NCBI GenBank assembly: GCA_039808765.1
Contig: JBDHTQ010000003.1
Coordinates: forward strand, 206,429 to 270,428
DNA: 64,000 nucleotides
Direction of reading: 5' to 3'
Source: JBDHTQ01 sp039808765
Lineage (GTDB): Bacteria; Pseudomonadota; Alphaproteobacteria; UBA2400
In this document: one piece after another, positions 9,102 to 17,562 of the stretch
How the letters are laid out: each line of letters opens with the position of its first letter
How positions within the stretch are numbered: the stretch's first letter is position 1
Notes under the pieces: generated by a model
What the model was told of the DNA's origin: nothing
Databases searched by the model: none
The model's input: only the letters and a program-made list of their open reading frames with translations
Position numbers and translations under genes: made by a program

Positions 9102-10748
9102 TTAACGTTCTCCTGAGTTTTTCATATGGGTGAGACTGCTGGCAGAGAGGGAAGCGTTCGTCGATGGTTGGGCGCTCTTTTGTTTATCTGCCTCAGTCTT
9201 CAGTTGGTTTGGGGCGGCGGCAGGTAACAAAATTCCTGTCACGGTATCAGGCTGCTCAAACGTCTTTTGCGCAACCTGTTGCACTTGCTCTTGTGTCACT
9301 GCCAAAATGCGTTGCGGCCATTCCTCAATATCTGAAATGTCGCCGCCGGTTGACAGTGTTTGGCCAAACAAATAGGCTGGTGCTTCGACGGAATCCCTTG
9401 CGAAGGTAGCGCTATCAATGAGACGGCTTTGTGCGCGATTGAGTTCTGCCGCTGTTAAACCGTTCTTGAGTAAATCTTGCACAACGGCATTATAGGCTTC
9501 TTCAATCAAGGTAAGATCACGGTTTGGAGCTGGCACGATGCTTACGTTCACCTCCGATTGGTCAATCGCCATCGGATCATAAGAAAGGCTGACATCTGTG
9601 GCCAAGTGAAGATCAACAACAAGACGTTGGTATAGCCTGCTGGTGCTGCCGCCACCTAAAATTTCTGCCATCACTTCAAGCGGGAGAATATCGGCATGAT
9701 CACCATACTTCCATGAGGGAGCACGGTAGGTTCGCATGAAAACGGGTTGGTTAACGTCTTCATCACGCAGGGTGATTCTTTTTTCTGCGATCTGTTCTGG
9801 TTCCTTCAAACGCTTACGCAGTGGTACGGCCTTTGCAGGCAAAGCCCCATAAGTTTTTTCAGCAAGTGCTTTTACGTCGTCCAGATCAACATCGCCTGAA
9901 ACCACGACAATTGCGTTAGACGGCGAATACCAGGTTTTATAAAATGCCAAAGCATCTTCGCGGCTTAGGGCTTCTACTTCATTGGGCCAGCCTGTAATCG
10001 GTCGCATATAGGGATGATTAACGAACTCAGCCGAACGCATGGCCTCCATCAGCTTTTGTGCAGGGTTGTTTTCCGTGGTTTGTTGACGTTCTGCCAGCAC
10101 AACTTTTTTCTCACGCGCGACTTGCTCTTCAGTTAGAGTTAAGTTGGTCATGCGATCAGCTTCCATCTTCATCACCATCTCGAGGCGGTCCTTGGCAATG
10201 TTTTGGAAGTAAGCCGTGTAATCCCATGAAGTAAAAGCATTATCTTGTCCACCATTCGCGGCAATCGCATGCGAAAAAGCGCCATCAGGCACTGTGGGTG
10301 TTCCCTTAAACATTAGATGCTCAAGCAAATGCGCTAACCCTGTTTTTCCGACTGGCTCATCAGCGGCCCCTACCTGATACCAAATCATGTGTGAGATGAT
10401 CGGGGCACGATGATTGGCGATGACAATCACTGCCAAGCCATTCGGTAACGTGAATGTTTCAGGGTGAAATATTCCCTTATTGCTGATGTCGGGCGCTACA
10501 GGCAAAGTCAGCTGAAATGCAGGCGGGGTTGGCGGTTGGGGGGCAGTTTGCGTTGGCATGCGACCCATGGCAGCAGAAGGTTTATCTGAATCTTCCGGCT
10601 TGATTCCCACGTCAGGCGAGACAGCCCATGTTTGTTGAGGGTAGGCGGTTATCGCCAGTGCAAGGCTTGCCCCTAAAACAAAGGATAAAAGCTTGTTTGC
10701 TTTAAATGCAGGTGCTTTTGAACGACAGAGGCAGATCAGAGCCGACAT
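9102..10748 (-). CDS. M16 family zinc metallopeptidase, catalytic subunit
   Basis: 548 residues. An N-terminal signal or anchor segment (about residues 18-40, ending TWAVSP) predicts export to the periplasm. The inverted zinc motif HxxEH is intact in GLAHLLEHLMFKGT, with a downstream acidic ligand region. The second M16 domain carries the GGGSTSRLYQRLV block. With the degenerate partner downstream it probably forms a two-subunit periplasmic peptidase. Its start overlaps the stop of the DUF3035 lipoprotein gene (TAATG), so lspA - DUF3035 - M16 - M16 is probably one operon. Confidence 0.92.
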   Translation of the reverse strand: MSALICLCRSKAPAFKANKLLSFVLGASLALAITAYPQQTWAVSPDVGIKPEDSDKPSAAMGRMPTQTAPQPPTPPAFQLTLPVAPDISNKGIFHPETFTLPNGLAVIVIANHRAPIISHMIWYQVGAADEPVGKTGLAHLLEHLMFKGTPTVPDGAFSHAIAANGGQDNAFTSWDYTAYFQNIAKDRLEMVMKMEADRMTNLTLTEEQVAREKKVVLAERQQTTENNPAQKLMEAMRSAEFVNHPYMRPITGWPNEVEALSREDALAFYKTWYSPSNAIVVVSGDVDLDDVKALAEKTYGALPAKAVPLRKRLKEPEQIAEKRITLRDEDVNQPVFMRTYRAPSWKYGDHADILPLEVMAEILGGGSTSRLYQRLVVDLHLATDVSLSYDPMAIDQSEVNVSIVPAPNRDLTLIEEAYNAVVQDLLKNGLTAAELNRAQSRLIDSATFARDSVEAPAYLFGQTLSTGGDISDIEEWPQRILAVTQEQVQQVAQKTFEQPDTVTGILLPAAAPNQLKTEADKQKSAQPSTNASLSASSLTHMKNSGER

Positions 10749-11305
10749 TACTCAATCTCCTTGGGCGCAGTGAGGCTGGTGGGATTTTTAATGACCGGTG
10801 TTGCACCATCTGTAGCGGGTTTACCCTTTGCAACGTTCTCTTTTAACCTGTTGGCTTCTGCTACAGCATCAACAGCAACACCCGGTTCAGGAGCTTTGCG
10901 CCAGAAAATCAGAAACTCCAAGGGTGCACTGGTGTTTTTCGCATCTTTGTCCGCTTCTTTGTTAACGACAGTGCGGATATCAGGGTTTGCTTTTTCGGCC
11001 CCCGTTTTGTTTAAAATGAATTGTTCTGCGGCACTGGTTTGTGTGGCAACCGGGGTCGTGTTGTCAAAAACAACGGCCTGTGCCGTTTGTGTTGGCGACA
11101 CTTCTTGCGGGCGACGCATACCCGGCTGCGGCCGTGGCAGGGCCTCTGTATAATCGCTGGGGAGGGCAAGAGGCGCTTGTGGCGAGACAGAAAAAGCATC
11201 TGGTGCCGAACGGTCAAAGCCAAAAAGCTCTCTTGCTGTTTCTTTGTGGCCGCAGGCGGTTAGGAACAAAAGACCAAGCATAAACGGAATTGTATAAGCA
11301 CGCAT
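10748..11305 (-). CDS. DUF3035 lipoprotein
   Basis: 185 residues with a lipoprotein signal (LLFLTAC lipobox, Cys about residue 18), hence predicted to be membrane-anchored in the periplasm. The RSAPDAFSVSPQAPLALP segment is the hallmark of the DUF3035 family, found mostly in alphaproteobacteria beside lspA and M16 peptidases. Proline-rich and low-complexity after residue 60. Function unknown. It sits directly downstream of lspA, whose enzyme would process it. Confidence 0.82.
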   Translation of the reverse strand: MRAYTIPFMLGLLFLTACGHKETARELFGFDRSAPDAFSVSPQAPLALPSDYTEALPRPQPGMRRPQEVSPTQTAQAVVFDNTTPVATQTSAAEQFILNKTGAEKANPDIRTVVNKEADKDAKNTSAPLEFLIFWRKAPEPGVAVDAVAEANRLKENVAKGKPATDGATPVIKNPTSLTAPKEIE

Positions 11306-11326
11306 GGAACACCTTTTCTTATCTTC

Positions 11327-11863
11327 TCATCGGGACGGATGACGCTGAACAAAGCTTTCTAACAACAAAAAACCAACACCGACAACAATTGCCGAATCAG
11401 CTAGATTGAACGACGGCCAATAATATCCTGCAAGATGAAATTGCAAAAAATCAAAAACCGCGCCATGAGCCAGTCGGTCGCAGATGTTTCCCAAAGCGCC
11501 GCCCAGAATAAGGCCCAGCCCTATCCCTTGTAAACGCGTGGTTGCTTTATACAGCCAATACACGACCCCAGCACTGATAACCAACATGGTCGCGACAAGA
11601 AACCAGCGACGCATCTCACCTTCTGCATAAAACAAGCTGAAACTGACACCGTAGTTCCAAGTATGGACAATGTTAAAAACTGGAAGGATTTCAAGCGCTG
11701 ACCATTCATTGGGAACAATAAAGCGATACATAGCAATTTTGGAAAACTGATCAAACACAAACACGAAAACAGCAAGAATCAGCCCAATTACAAAAAAGTG
11801 GCGATTGGTTTGGGCCGGAACAGGCGGTGAGTCGTTTGTGCTTTCGTTTGTTTTTTCAGGCAT
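11327..11863 (-). CDS. lspA: Lipoprotein signal peptidase (signal peptidase II)
   Basis: Inner-membrane aspartyl protease that removes the signal peptide from diacylglyceryl prolipoproteins. 178 residues with four hydrophobic segments. The two catalytic-aspartate blocks are present: GNICDRLAHGAVFDF and FNLADSAIVVG. First gene of the run that continues with the DUF3035 lipoprotein and two M16 peptidases. Confidence 0.95.
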   Translation of the reverse strand: MPEKTNESTNDSPPVPAQTNRHFFVIGLILAVFVFVFDQFSKIAMYRFIVPNEWSALEILPVFNIVHTWNYGVSFSLFYAEGEMRRWFLVATMLVISAGVVYWLYKATTRLQGIGLGLILGGALGNICDRLAHGAVFDFLQFHLAGYYWPSFNLADSAIVVGVGFLLLESFVQRHPSR

Positions 11864-11920
11864 TTCTTACATTCTTAATGTTGCTGTAGATTTTTACAGC
11901 CTTTCTTTTATCATGCTTTC

Positions 11921-12112
11921 ATGCAGAAGAAAGAATATCTTATTGAAATGTGTCAGGTCGGCACCAGCATGCGCGTGACAGCTCTTGATCCGGTGACGGG
12001 GCAGGAAGCTGTTATCCTCGGCCCCCCAGCCGCTGGTCAGTCTGCTCTCAAATCGCTGGCCGTAAGAAAATTAGAGAGAAAACTCAACAAGCGTAACAGT
12101 GAAGACGCTTAA
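11921..12112 (+). CDS. Small conserved protein, possibly DUF6898-like
   Basis: 63 residues, divergent from lspA. It reads as a short beta-rich segment (MRVTALDPVTGQEAVILGP) followed by a basic helix (LKSLAVRKLERKLNKR). The pattern resembles a small alphaproteobacterial family annotated DUF6898 near lspA/ileS genes; this is recall, not a search. No signal peptide. Coding is supported by the conserved-looking composition and a position clear of other genes. Confidence 0.6.
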   Translation: MQKKEYLIEMCQVGTSMRVTALDPVTGQEAVILGPPAAGQSALKSLAVRKLERKLNKRNSEDA

Positions 12113-12487
12113 GATACCATGATAAGGTAATAAAACAGCATAATCGCTATAGCGCGTGGCGAGGGAATAGTTTCGATTTTATGAATCAATTTGTGGTTGT
12201 ATTTTTTTGATACCATCAGGTTTATCTCTCATCACCCAAATATCTCCCTGTACTCGTCTCGCCACAAATATTTGTGGGTGTTGCATTTTTTGTATGATGC
12301 AAAATTTATCATAATTACCGGTAAAATTTAGCAGAAAATCCTGACGATAAACAACACGCATGCCCCGAATTTTAATTGCAACTTAATTTAGACTTGTTTA
12401 AATATTACTTTGTTAGTAGGGTGGTGTGGAACAGTTTGGTACCAATCCACAACGTTCTTAGACGTTCTTAACTTGGAGGAAGTAAAT
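12113..12487. other. 375-bp AT-rich intergenic stretch
   Basis: No gene I can support. A 60-codon open frame exists on the minus strand (12179-12361), but it lacks a convincing ribosome binding site and I recognise no family. The right end holds a promoter candidate and the ribosome binding site of the Flp pilin gene. Confidence 0.5.
12376..12404 (+). promoter_or_regulatory. Weak sigma70-like promoter candidate for the Flp pilin gene
   Basis: TTGCAA (12376-12381), 17-bp spacer, TAAATA (12399-12404), upstream of the pilin start at 12488. The -10 box matches poorly, so this is tentative. Confidence 0.3.
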
Positions 12488-12649
12488 ATGAAACTTTTGG
12501 CCCGTTTTGCTAAAGATGAATCTGGTGCTACAGCGATTGAGTACGGTTTGATTGCCGCCCTCATTTCTTTGGCTATTATTGTTGCTGCACGCGTTATCGG
12601 TACAAATCTTGACAAAACCTTCTCGAAGGTTGCCAGCAACTTGACATAA
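12488..12649 (+). CDS. Flp/Fap-type pilin
   Basis: 53 residues. MKLLARFAKDESGATAIEYG carries the Flp prepilin signature: a short basic leader, a cleavage-site Gly, and the GATAIEYG block with the conserved Glu/Tyr, followed by a hydrophobic helix (LIAALISLAIIVAARVIG). The start at 12488 is set by TTGGAGGAAGTAAATATG; an in-frame upstream extension is not needed. Flp pilins are processed by a TadV-type peptidase and assembled by a Tad secretion machine, none of which is visible in this window. Confidence 0.92.
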   Translation: MKLLARFAKDESGATAIEYGLIAALISLAIIVAARVIGTNLDKTFSKVASNLT

Positions 12650-12670
12650 GTTATTTGTATTTATGTTTTG

Positions 12671-12709
12671 GAGAACGCGCATCTTCGTGGTGCGCGTTTT
12701 CTATTTCTT
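12671..12709 (+). terminator. Rho-independent terminator between two pilin genes
   Basis: AACGCGCA (12674-12681) pairs with TGCGCGTT (12691-12698), followed by TTCTATTTCTT. It lies shortly after the first pilin stop, so the second pilin probably has its own promoter. Confidence 0.75.
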
Positions 12710-12821
12710 AACCATATTTTACTTCTTTTGTTCGCATTGATTGAAAAGCTCCGCTATATTTATTTCGCATTGTTTTTTGATGCGTTAAATGTAAAGAATT
12801 ATGTAACCGCTGGAGCTAAAG

Positions 12822-13010
12822 ATGATTAGAAAAATATGTTTATTATTTAGTGATACGGACGGCACTGCTTCTATTGAGTATGCGATTATCGCGTCGGTAG
12901 TTTCAATTAGCATTGTTATTGCCGCAATCGGTGTGGGCTATCAGGTAGACAAAATGTATGCGAGAATTTCTCAAGGCGTCGCTGATGCTACAGATAATTC
13001 TGATCCCTAA
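12822..13010 (+). CDS. Second Flp-like pilin or pseudopilin
   Basis: 62 residues. The GTASIEYAIIASVVSISIVIA segment (residues 16-36) matches the Flp prepilin cleavage region and hydrophobic helix; the leader before it is MIRKICLLFSDTD. It diverges from the first pilin and has a longer polar tail (ISQGVADATDNSDP), so it may be a minor pilin. Start ATG follows TGGAGCTAAAG. It is separated from the first pilin by a terminator. Confidence 0.85.
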   Translation: MIRKICLLFSDTDGTASIEYAIIASVVSISIVIAAIGVGYQVDKMYARISQGVADATDNSDP

Positions 13011-13117
13011 CTCTGCCAGATGGACATTGGAATTGACAAAAAGTTTGTTTTTTTATGTTTTTTGTAATTTCGGTTCGATTGGTTTTACGGCGTTGATTGT
13101 CCCTTTCGGTTAAGCAA

Positions 13118-13150
13118 AAAAAACTCTCTGCGTCAACAGAGAGTTTTTTT
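13118..13150 (+). terminator. Strong bidirectional terminator after the pilin genes
   Basis: AAAAAACTCTCTG (13118-13130) and CAGAGAGTTTTTT (13137-13149) form a 13-bp stem with loop CGTCAA and T-runs in both orientations. It can stop transcription from the pilins (plus) and from eno (minus). Confidence 0.85.
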
Positions 13151-13170
13151 ATAAGCCCACTTTATGCATC

Positions 13171-13275
13171 TTAGAGTGCATCTTCTAAAGTCAGATGCAT
13201 TCTCTTTTATTCTTTTGACGCAAATACGTCGTCAAAGATGGTCTCTACGAGCCCATCTTTTCGGGATTTGCTCTA
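13171..13275. repeat. Dispersed ~100-bp repeat with inverted ends, copy B
   Basis: Second copy of the element at 2871-2974. It begins TTAGAGTGCATCT and ends CTTTTCGGGATTTGCTCTA. It shares TCTCTTTTATTCTTTTGACG, AAAGATGGTCTCT and CCCATCTTTT with copy A in the same order and spacing. The first arm forms a complete 11-bp hairpin (AGAGTGCATCT with AGATGCATTCT, one G-T pair) followed by T-rich sequence. Its right end contains the eno stop codon. Confidence 0.65.
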
Positions 13276-14574
13276 GGCTGCTGCTTTTGTCGTGCTTTTG
13301 GATGTATTGAAGCATCCTGTGCCGTACAATGCACCATCCCCCAATTGTTCTTCAATGCGAATAAGCTGGTTGTATTTCGCCAAGCGATCAGTGCGTGACA
13401 ATGATCCTGTCTTGATTTGACCGCAGTTTGTGGCAACTGCGATGTCGGCAATCGTTGTGTCCTCGGTTTCACCCGAACGATGGGAAAGAACAGCGCGGTA
13501 ACCCGCTTTGTGGGCCATGTCAACAGCTTGCAGTGTTTCAGTGAGTGTACCAATCTGATTGACTTTCACCAGAATGGCATTGGCAATGTTTTGCTGGATA
13601 CCACGTTGCAAACGGGTGGGGTTGGTCACAAACAAATCGTCGCCGACAAGCTGAATTTTGTTACCCAATGTTTGGGTTAGGGCACTCCAACCGCTCCAGT
13701 CATCTTCAGCCATGCCGTCTTCAATGCTGGCAATCGGATAGCGTGCGCACAAATCAGCATACATCTTGACCATGCCTTCGCTGTCCAAAATTTTTCCTTC
13801 GCCAGCAAGGTTATACTTGCCATCTTTGAAGAATTCAGTTGCAGCTACATCCAAGCCCAGCAACACGTCTTCGCCTGGGCGATAGCCCGCCGATTCAATC
13901 GCTTTCATGATGATCGCGCAAGCGGCATCGGCGGAGGGTAGGTTAGGAGCAAAACCACCTTCATCACCAACGTTAGTGTTGTGGCTGGCTGACTTGAGCT
14001 GTTTCTTTAATGATTGGAAAATTTCACTGCCCATGCGTACCGCTTCTGAGATTGAGGGAGCGGAAACGGGAAGAATCATAAACTCCTGAAAGTCGATGGG
14101 ATTATCAGCATGTGCGCCGCCATTGATGATGTTCATCATGGGAACGGGCAGGGTGCGTGCGTAAGCCCCGCCGATGTAGCGGTAGAGCGGTAAGCCTGTT
14201 TCTTGTGCAGCAGCTTTTGCCACAGCGAGGGATGCCCCCAGAATTGCATTGGCGCCAAGGCGGCTCTTATTGGGTGTGCCATCTAGGTCAATCAAAAGTT
14301 GGTCAATGCTGATTTGATCTAGCCCTTCTTGACCCGTGAGAACGTCTTGAATTTCGCCTTCAACAGCAGAAACCGCTTTCAAAACGCCTTTGCCGCCATA
14401 ACGTTTGGTGTCTTGGTCGCGCAATTCAACCGCTTCATGTGCTCCAGTGGAGGCCCCAGAGGGAACGGCGGCACGCCCTTCGGCGCCGCTGCTTAATGTT
14501 ACTTCAACTTCAACGGTTGGATTGCCACGGCTATCAAGAATTTCACGCGCGATGACAGATGTAATAGATGTCAT
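13273..14574 (-). CDS. eno: Enolase
   Basis: Phosphopyruvate hydratase of glycolysis; about 433 residues from the ATG at 14574, which follows GAGGAGTACTCTCAA and matches the usual MTSITSVIAREILDSRGNPT start (a longer open frame to 14724 has no support). Visible landmarks are PSGASTGAHEA, the metal and catalytic blocks GDEGGFAPNL, SIEDGMAEDDW, QLVGDDLFVTN, LVKVNQIGTLTET and SHRSGETEDTTIADIAV. The stop codon lies in the edge of repeat copy B. Confidence 0.97.
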   Translation of the reverse strand: MTSITSVIAREILDSRGNPTVEVEVTLSSGAEGRAAVPSGASTGAHEAVELRDQDTKRYGGKGVLKAVSAVEGEIQDVLTGQEGLDQISIDQLLIDLDGTPNKSRLGANAILGASLAVAKAAAQETGLPLYRYIGGAYARTLPVPMMNIINGGAHADNPIDFQEFMILPVSAPSISEAVRMGSEIFQSLKKQLKSASHNTNVGDEGGFAPNLPSADAACAIIMKAIESAGYRPGEDVLLGLDVAATEFFKDGKYNLAGEGKILDSEGMVKMYADLCARYPIASIEDGMAEDDWSGWSALTQTLGNKIQLVGDDLFVTNPTRLQRGIQQNIANAILVKVNQIGTLTETLQAVDMAHKAGYRAVLSHRSGETEDTTIADIAVATNCGQIKTGSLSRTDRLAKYNQLIRIEEQLGDGALYGTGCFNTSKSTTKAAA

Positions 14575-14759
14575 TTGAGAGTACTCCTCACTACAAAAAG
14601 GAAATCGCCAAAAATATTCGGCTCCTCTGAATAATCCAATTTGAGACGCTTTTAAAGCAGGAAGTGCAAAAAGAAAAAAATAACGCGAAAAAAACGGAAA
14701 TCCGCCCTGTGGTTTGATCTTCATGGGCGGATTCTGCAGGTGGGGGGCAATGGTTTGCG

Positions 14760-15869
14760 TCAGGCAACGCGGGCGAGGTCCCCCAATTTGCCGAGAAGAT
14801 AGTCCAAATCCTCAATCGCCAAGTCTTCATATTGAGTCAAGATGCGTTCAATCATGCGACGGCGGTAACGTTCACGATCCCCTTCTTCCCCATCAAGACG
14901 ATTTTCACGCGCCACTTCAATTGCGATTTTGAATGCTGACATCAATTGTCGCGGCATGCCTGATTTCTCATACAATGACTTGAAGCCCAGCGGACCTGCA
15001 TCATGCAAAAGCATGCGTGCATTCGTGATTGTAACGCCGGCCAACGTTGCCATAGACCACTCGTAAAAGGCGATGTCGCCCATGCATGCGGCACGCAAAA
15101 TAATCGACGGGGTGAGACGGCTGTTCTTGAACAATTGTTCCACCAACTTGTGCACATCATTATCGGTTGCATCACCAAAAAGATTCACTGTTGCGCGCTC
15201 GCGGCTTTGCAAAATAAGATCCGCGGCAATGGTGGGGGGAAGTTCATGCTTCTGGACAAGCATATCTTTGAGTTTATCCGACACCAAGGTTACCAAGCGC
15301 TCAGCAATGGTGACAGGCAATTTGCTTCGCCCGACCATGGGTGTTTTGACAAGATCGCTCTCTTTAAAGCGGTCAATCGCGTGACTCATTGATTCTTCTG
15401 TGACATTCGCGCCCTCGTTCGACATAAGGGCTGCAACTACTTTTTCACCTGCGGTCGAAATGATCACATCAGAAACGGTGGTTGAGACTTCCGGTCGTTG
15501 GGCGATCGTTGTTTGTTTTTGCTCTGAGCCGCTTTTTAGAATCTCAATCAGATCCTGATCACTAAAAACCGAAGATGATTCAAGCAAAGGAATCGCTACT
15601 GATTCAACATCTTTTGCCAAGCGCATCGCAACATCATGGGGAACATCCTGCACATGACGCAGATTTTCGGCCAAGGCGTGACGCACCATGACAACGGCGT
15701 CACGCGCCATCAGCCCGATAATATCTTCCGCGATTTTGCGTTCTGCTGGCGTAAGTTCTAAATCCAGTTGAAGTGCAATCTTTCCCGCCATCGTTGCTCT
15801 GTTTTCAGAGGAGGGGTCCTGCAGCAGGCGATTGACGTCTTTCTGGGTGAGAGGTTGTCGCTGTTCCAA
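14760..15869 (-). CDS. DUF2336 domain protein
   Basis: 369 residues, all-helical and acidic, matching the DUF2336 family of alphaproteobacteria (blocks MARDAVVMVRHALAENLR, LAKDVESVAIPLLESSSVFSD, RLTPSIILRAACMGDIAFYEW). The repeated helical pairs suggest a HEAT-like scaffold. Family function is unknown, although members are often found with regulatory or cell-cycle genes. No signal peptide. Not obviously coupled to eno, whose start lies about 190 bp away. Confidence 0.85.
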   Translation of the reverse strand: MEQRQPLTQKDVNRLLQDPSSENRATMAGKIALQLDLELTPAERKIAEDIIGLMARDAVVMVRHALAENLRHVQDVPHDVAMRLAKDVESVAIPLLESSSVFSDQDLIEILKSGSEQKQTTIAQRPEVSTTVSDVIISTAGEKVVAALMSNEGANVTEESMSHAIDRFKESDLVKTPMVGRSKLPVTIAERLVTLVSDKLKDMLVQKHELPPTIAADLILQSRERATVNLFGDATDNDVHKLVEQLFKNSRLTPSIILRAACMGDIAFYEWSMATLAGVTITNARMLLHDAGPLGFKSLYEKSGMPRQLMSAFKIAIEVARENRLDGEEGDRERYRRRMIERILTQYEDLAIEDLDYLLGKLGDLARVA

Positions 15870-15996
15870 AATAATTCCGCCTTTAAACGTGTTAGCATTT
15901 CAAGGATAATGAAGCGCCCTTTATGAAATGTTAACAAGACTCCTGATTTTTCGCCAGTGTTTGGCTGTTATACTTATATATTTTGATTATTTCTTG

Positions 15997-16683
15997 CTAG
16001 GGTTGTTGCTTTTTGGTTGCGCCTTTGCTGAGGACCGAAGCAATCCAGTTTGTTGTTTGTGTCAAAACACTCTGTGACGCGTGGTCGAGGGCTTGATAGA
16101 TTGCGGGCATGCTGCCATCACGTGCGGGTGCTGTTGCGCTAAACGTTGCACTTTCAACGATTACACGCCGAGGCATTGTAACAAGATTAACAGTTAGGCT
16201 TGCTTTTGCCGTTATTTGCGCGCCATCACGATAATCAGCTTGCAGGGCATTTAGGTTGATTTTTAAGAGATAATCACCGCGTAGGCCCATATTTTCGCGG
16301 CCAATCGCCAAAAATCGCCCTGAATTTTGCAAGGAGTTGACCAATAACGTTTGAAACATCACAGGTGCACGGTCGGTCCAGCTTACATCACTGTAGTAAG
16401 CCAATGTGTTGTCAGCACGCATAAAAGCGATGCGGGGCGTATCTATTCCAGCGGATGACTGCGGAATATCAATAAGAATTTGGCTGGTAATCGTTTGAGC
16501 GGTTGGGTTAGGTAAAAAATCAGAGGACTGTGGCGGATTAAGCTCATAAAGAGCTGGCGGCTCTCCTGCAAGATTGGGAAGAAGATTTGAGCATCCACTT
16601 AAAAACAGCATACCCAGTATGAAAGATAATTTTGCGATGCATTTAGCCCCCATCAGGGCAGGAAAAAATTGTTTCAAGGTCAT
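15997..16683 (-). CDS. ABC-transport auxiliary lipoprotein (PqiC/YmbA-like)
   Basis: 228 residues from the ATG at 16683, one base after the stop of the MCE gene. This start puts a lipoprotein signal (KLSFILGMLFLSGCSN) at the N terminus; a longer in-frame extension would only read through the MCE gene. The body (PPALYELNPPQSSDF, the FMRADNTLAYYSDVSWTD block, ESATFSATAPA) matches the auxiliary lipoproteins that act with MCE transporters to move phospholipids between inner and outer membranes. Last gene of the mlaE-F-D-lipoprotein operon. Confidence 0.85.
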   Translation of the reverse strand: MTLKQFFPALMGAKCIAKLSFILGMLFLSGCSNLLPNLAGEPPALYELNPPQSSDFLPNPTAQTITSQILIDIPQSSAGIDTPRIAFMRADNTLAYYSDVSWTDRAPVMFQTLLVNSLQNSGRFLAIGRENMGLRGDYLLKINLNALQADYRDGAQITAKASLTVNLVTMPRRVIVESATFSATAPARDGSMPAIYQALDHASQSVLTQTTNWIASVLSKGATKKQQP

Positions 16684-16684
16684 G

Positions 16685-17560
16685 CTATTTTCCTTTGCTC
16701 TGGTTTTCTTTGCTTTGGGCAGCTGCTTGCGCGGGCGTTTCGCCGGAGCGGGGGCCGGCGAGGATAAATCCACCGGGATCACGCTCAATTTGTCCGGAAA
16801 TGCGCGATAAATGGCCGACCAGTTCGCGCATTTCAGCCATCAAAAGCGCCATATCGTATAAACCGGTGGTTGTAAAGTCGTTGAGGGGTTGACGGTTTTC
16901 TTCGATCATTTTCTTGGCATCATCAACGGTTGCTGTGAATGATGTCATGGCGTTGCGCGCCTTTGGCGTGATTTGCGCAAGGTCTGCAAACACCTGCTGA
17001 GCGGTTGCTGTTGCTTTGGCGGTGTTGGCAAGAATTTGATTAAAGCTTGCGGCATTTTCCGGCGTAATAAAATATGAGAACTGATTCGTGAGATCGACCA
17101 GATTTTTCAGCAAACGTGGAGCTGCATCAACAAGCTCTTCAATTTGTGAAGGTTTGGAAGGAATAACCGGAATCTGTCCGAATGAGCGGGCAATAGGGGG
17201 ACTGTTTTTGCTGCCGCCAGTGATTTGGATATAGGCTAACCCTGTGATTCCTTGCATTTCGATCGTTGCGACACAATCTGTGGTGATTGGGGTTGCTGAA
17301 TCGATATCCATCGTCACCCGTACTTTGGTTGTGTCGTCACTGGCAATACGTACGTCACTTACAACACCGACACTGACCCCGCGATAGCGTACCGCGCTGC
17401 CGTTTTGCAATCCCGTTACTGAACCGTCAAAATAGGCATGATACGCTGTTGTCGTGGTATCAAACTGAACTTTTGCGACAAAAAGGATGAAGGTAAAAAA
17501 GAGGGCTACCATCAATAAGACGAAAGCGCCGACGAGGGCATAACTGGCTCGTGTTTCCAT
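16685..17560 (-). CDS. MlaD/MCE-family lipid-binding protein
   Basis: 291 residues: a single N-terminal membrane helix (about 8-30), one MCE domain (about 38-115, GLQNGSAVRYRGVSVGVVSDV, ITGLAYIQITGG), then a helical tail typical of substrate-binding MlaD-like proteins. It is anchored in the inner membrane with its MCE ring in the periplasm and should pair with the permease and ATPase encoded just upstream. Two bases separate it from the ATPase stop. The C terminus is rich in Ala/Gln/Lys. Confidence 0.92.
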   Translation of the reverse strand: METRASYALVGAFVLLMVALFFTFILFVAKVQFDTTTTAYHAYFDGSVTGLQNGSAVRYRGVSVGVVSDVRIASDDTTKVRVTMDIDSATPITTDCVATIEMQGITGLAYIQITGGSKNSPPIARSFGQIPVIPSKPSQIEELVDAAPRLLKNLVDLTNQFSYFITPENAASFNQILANTAKATATAQQVFADLAQITPKARNAMTSFTATVDDAKKMIEENRQPLNDFTTTGLYDMALLMAEMRELVGHLSRISGQIERDPGGFILAGPRSGETPAQAAAQSKENQSKGK

Positions 17561-17562
17561 TC

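Noticed and set aside
12179..12361. A 60-codon minus-strand frame in the gap before the pilin gene
   Set aside because: No RBS and no recognised family; kept only as a note on the gap.
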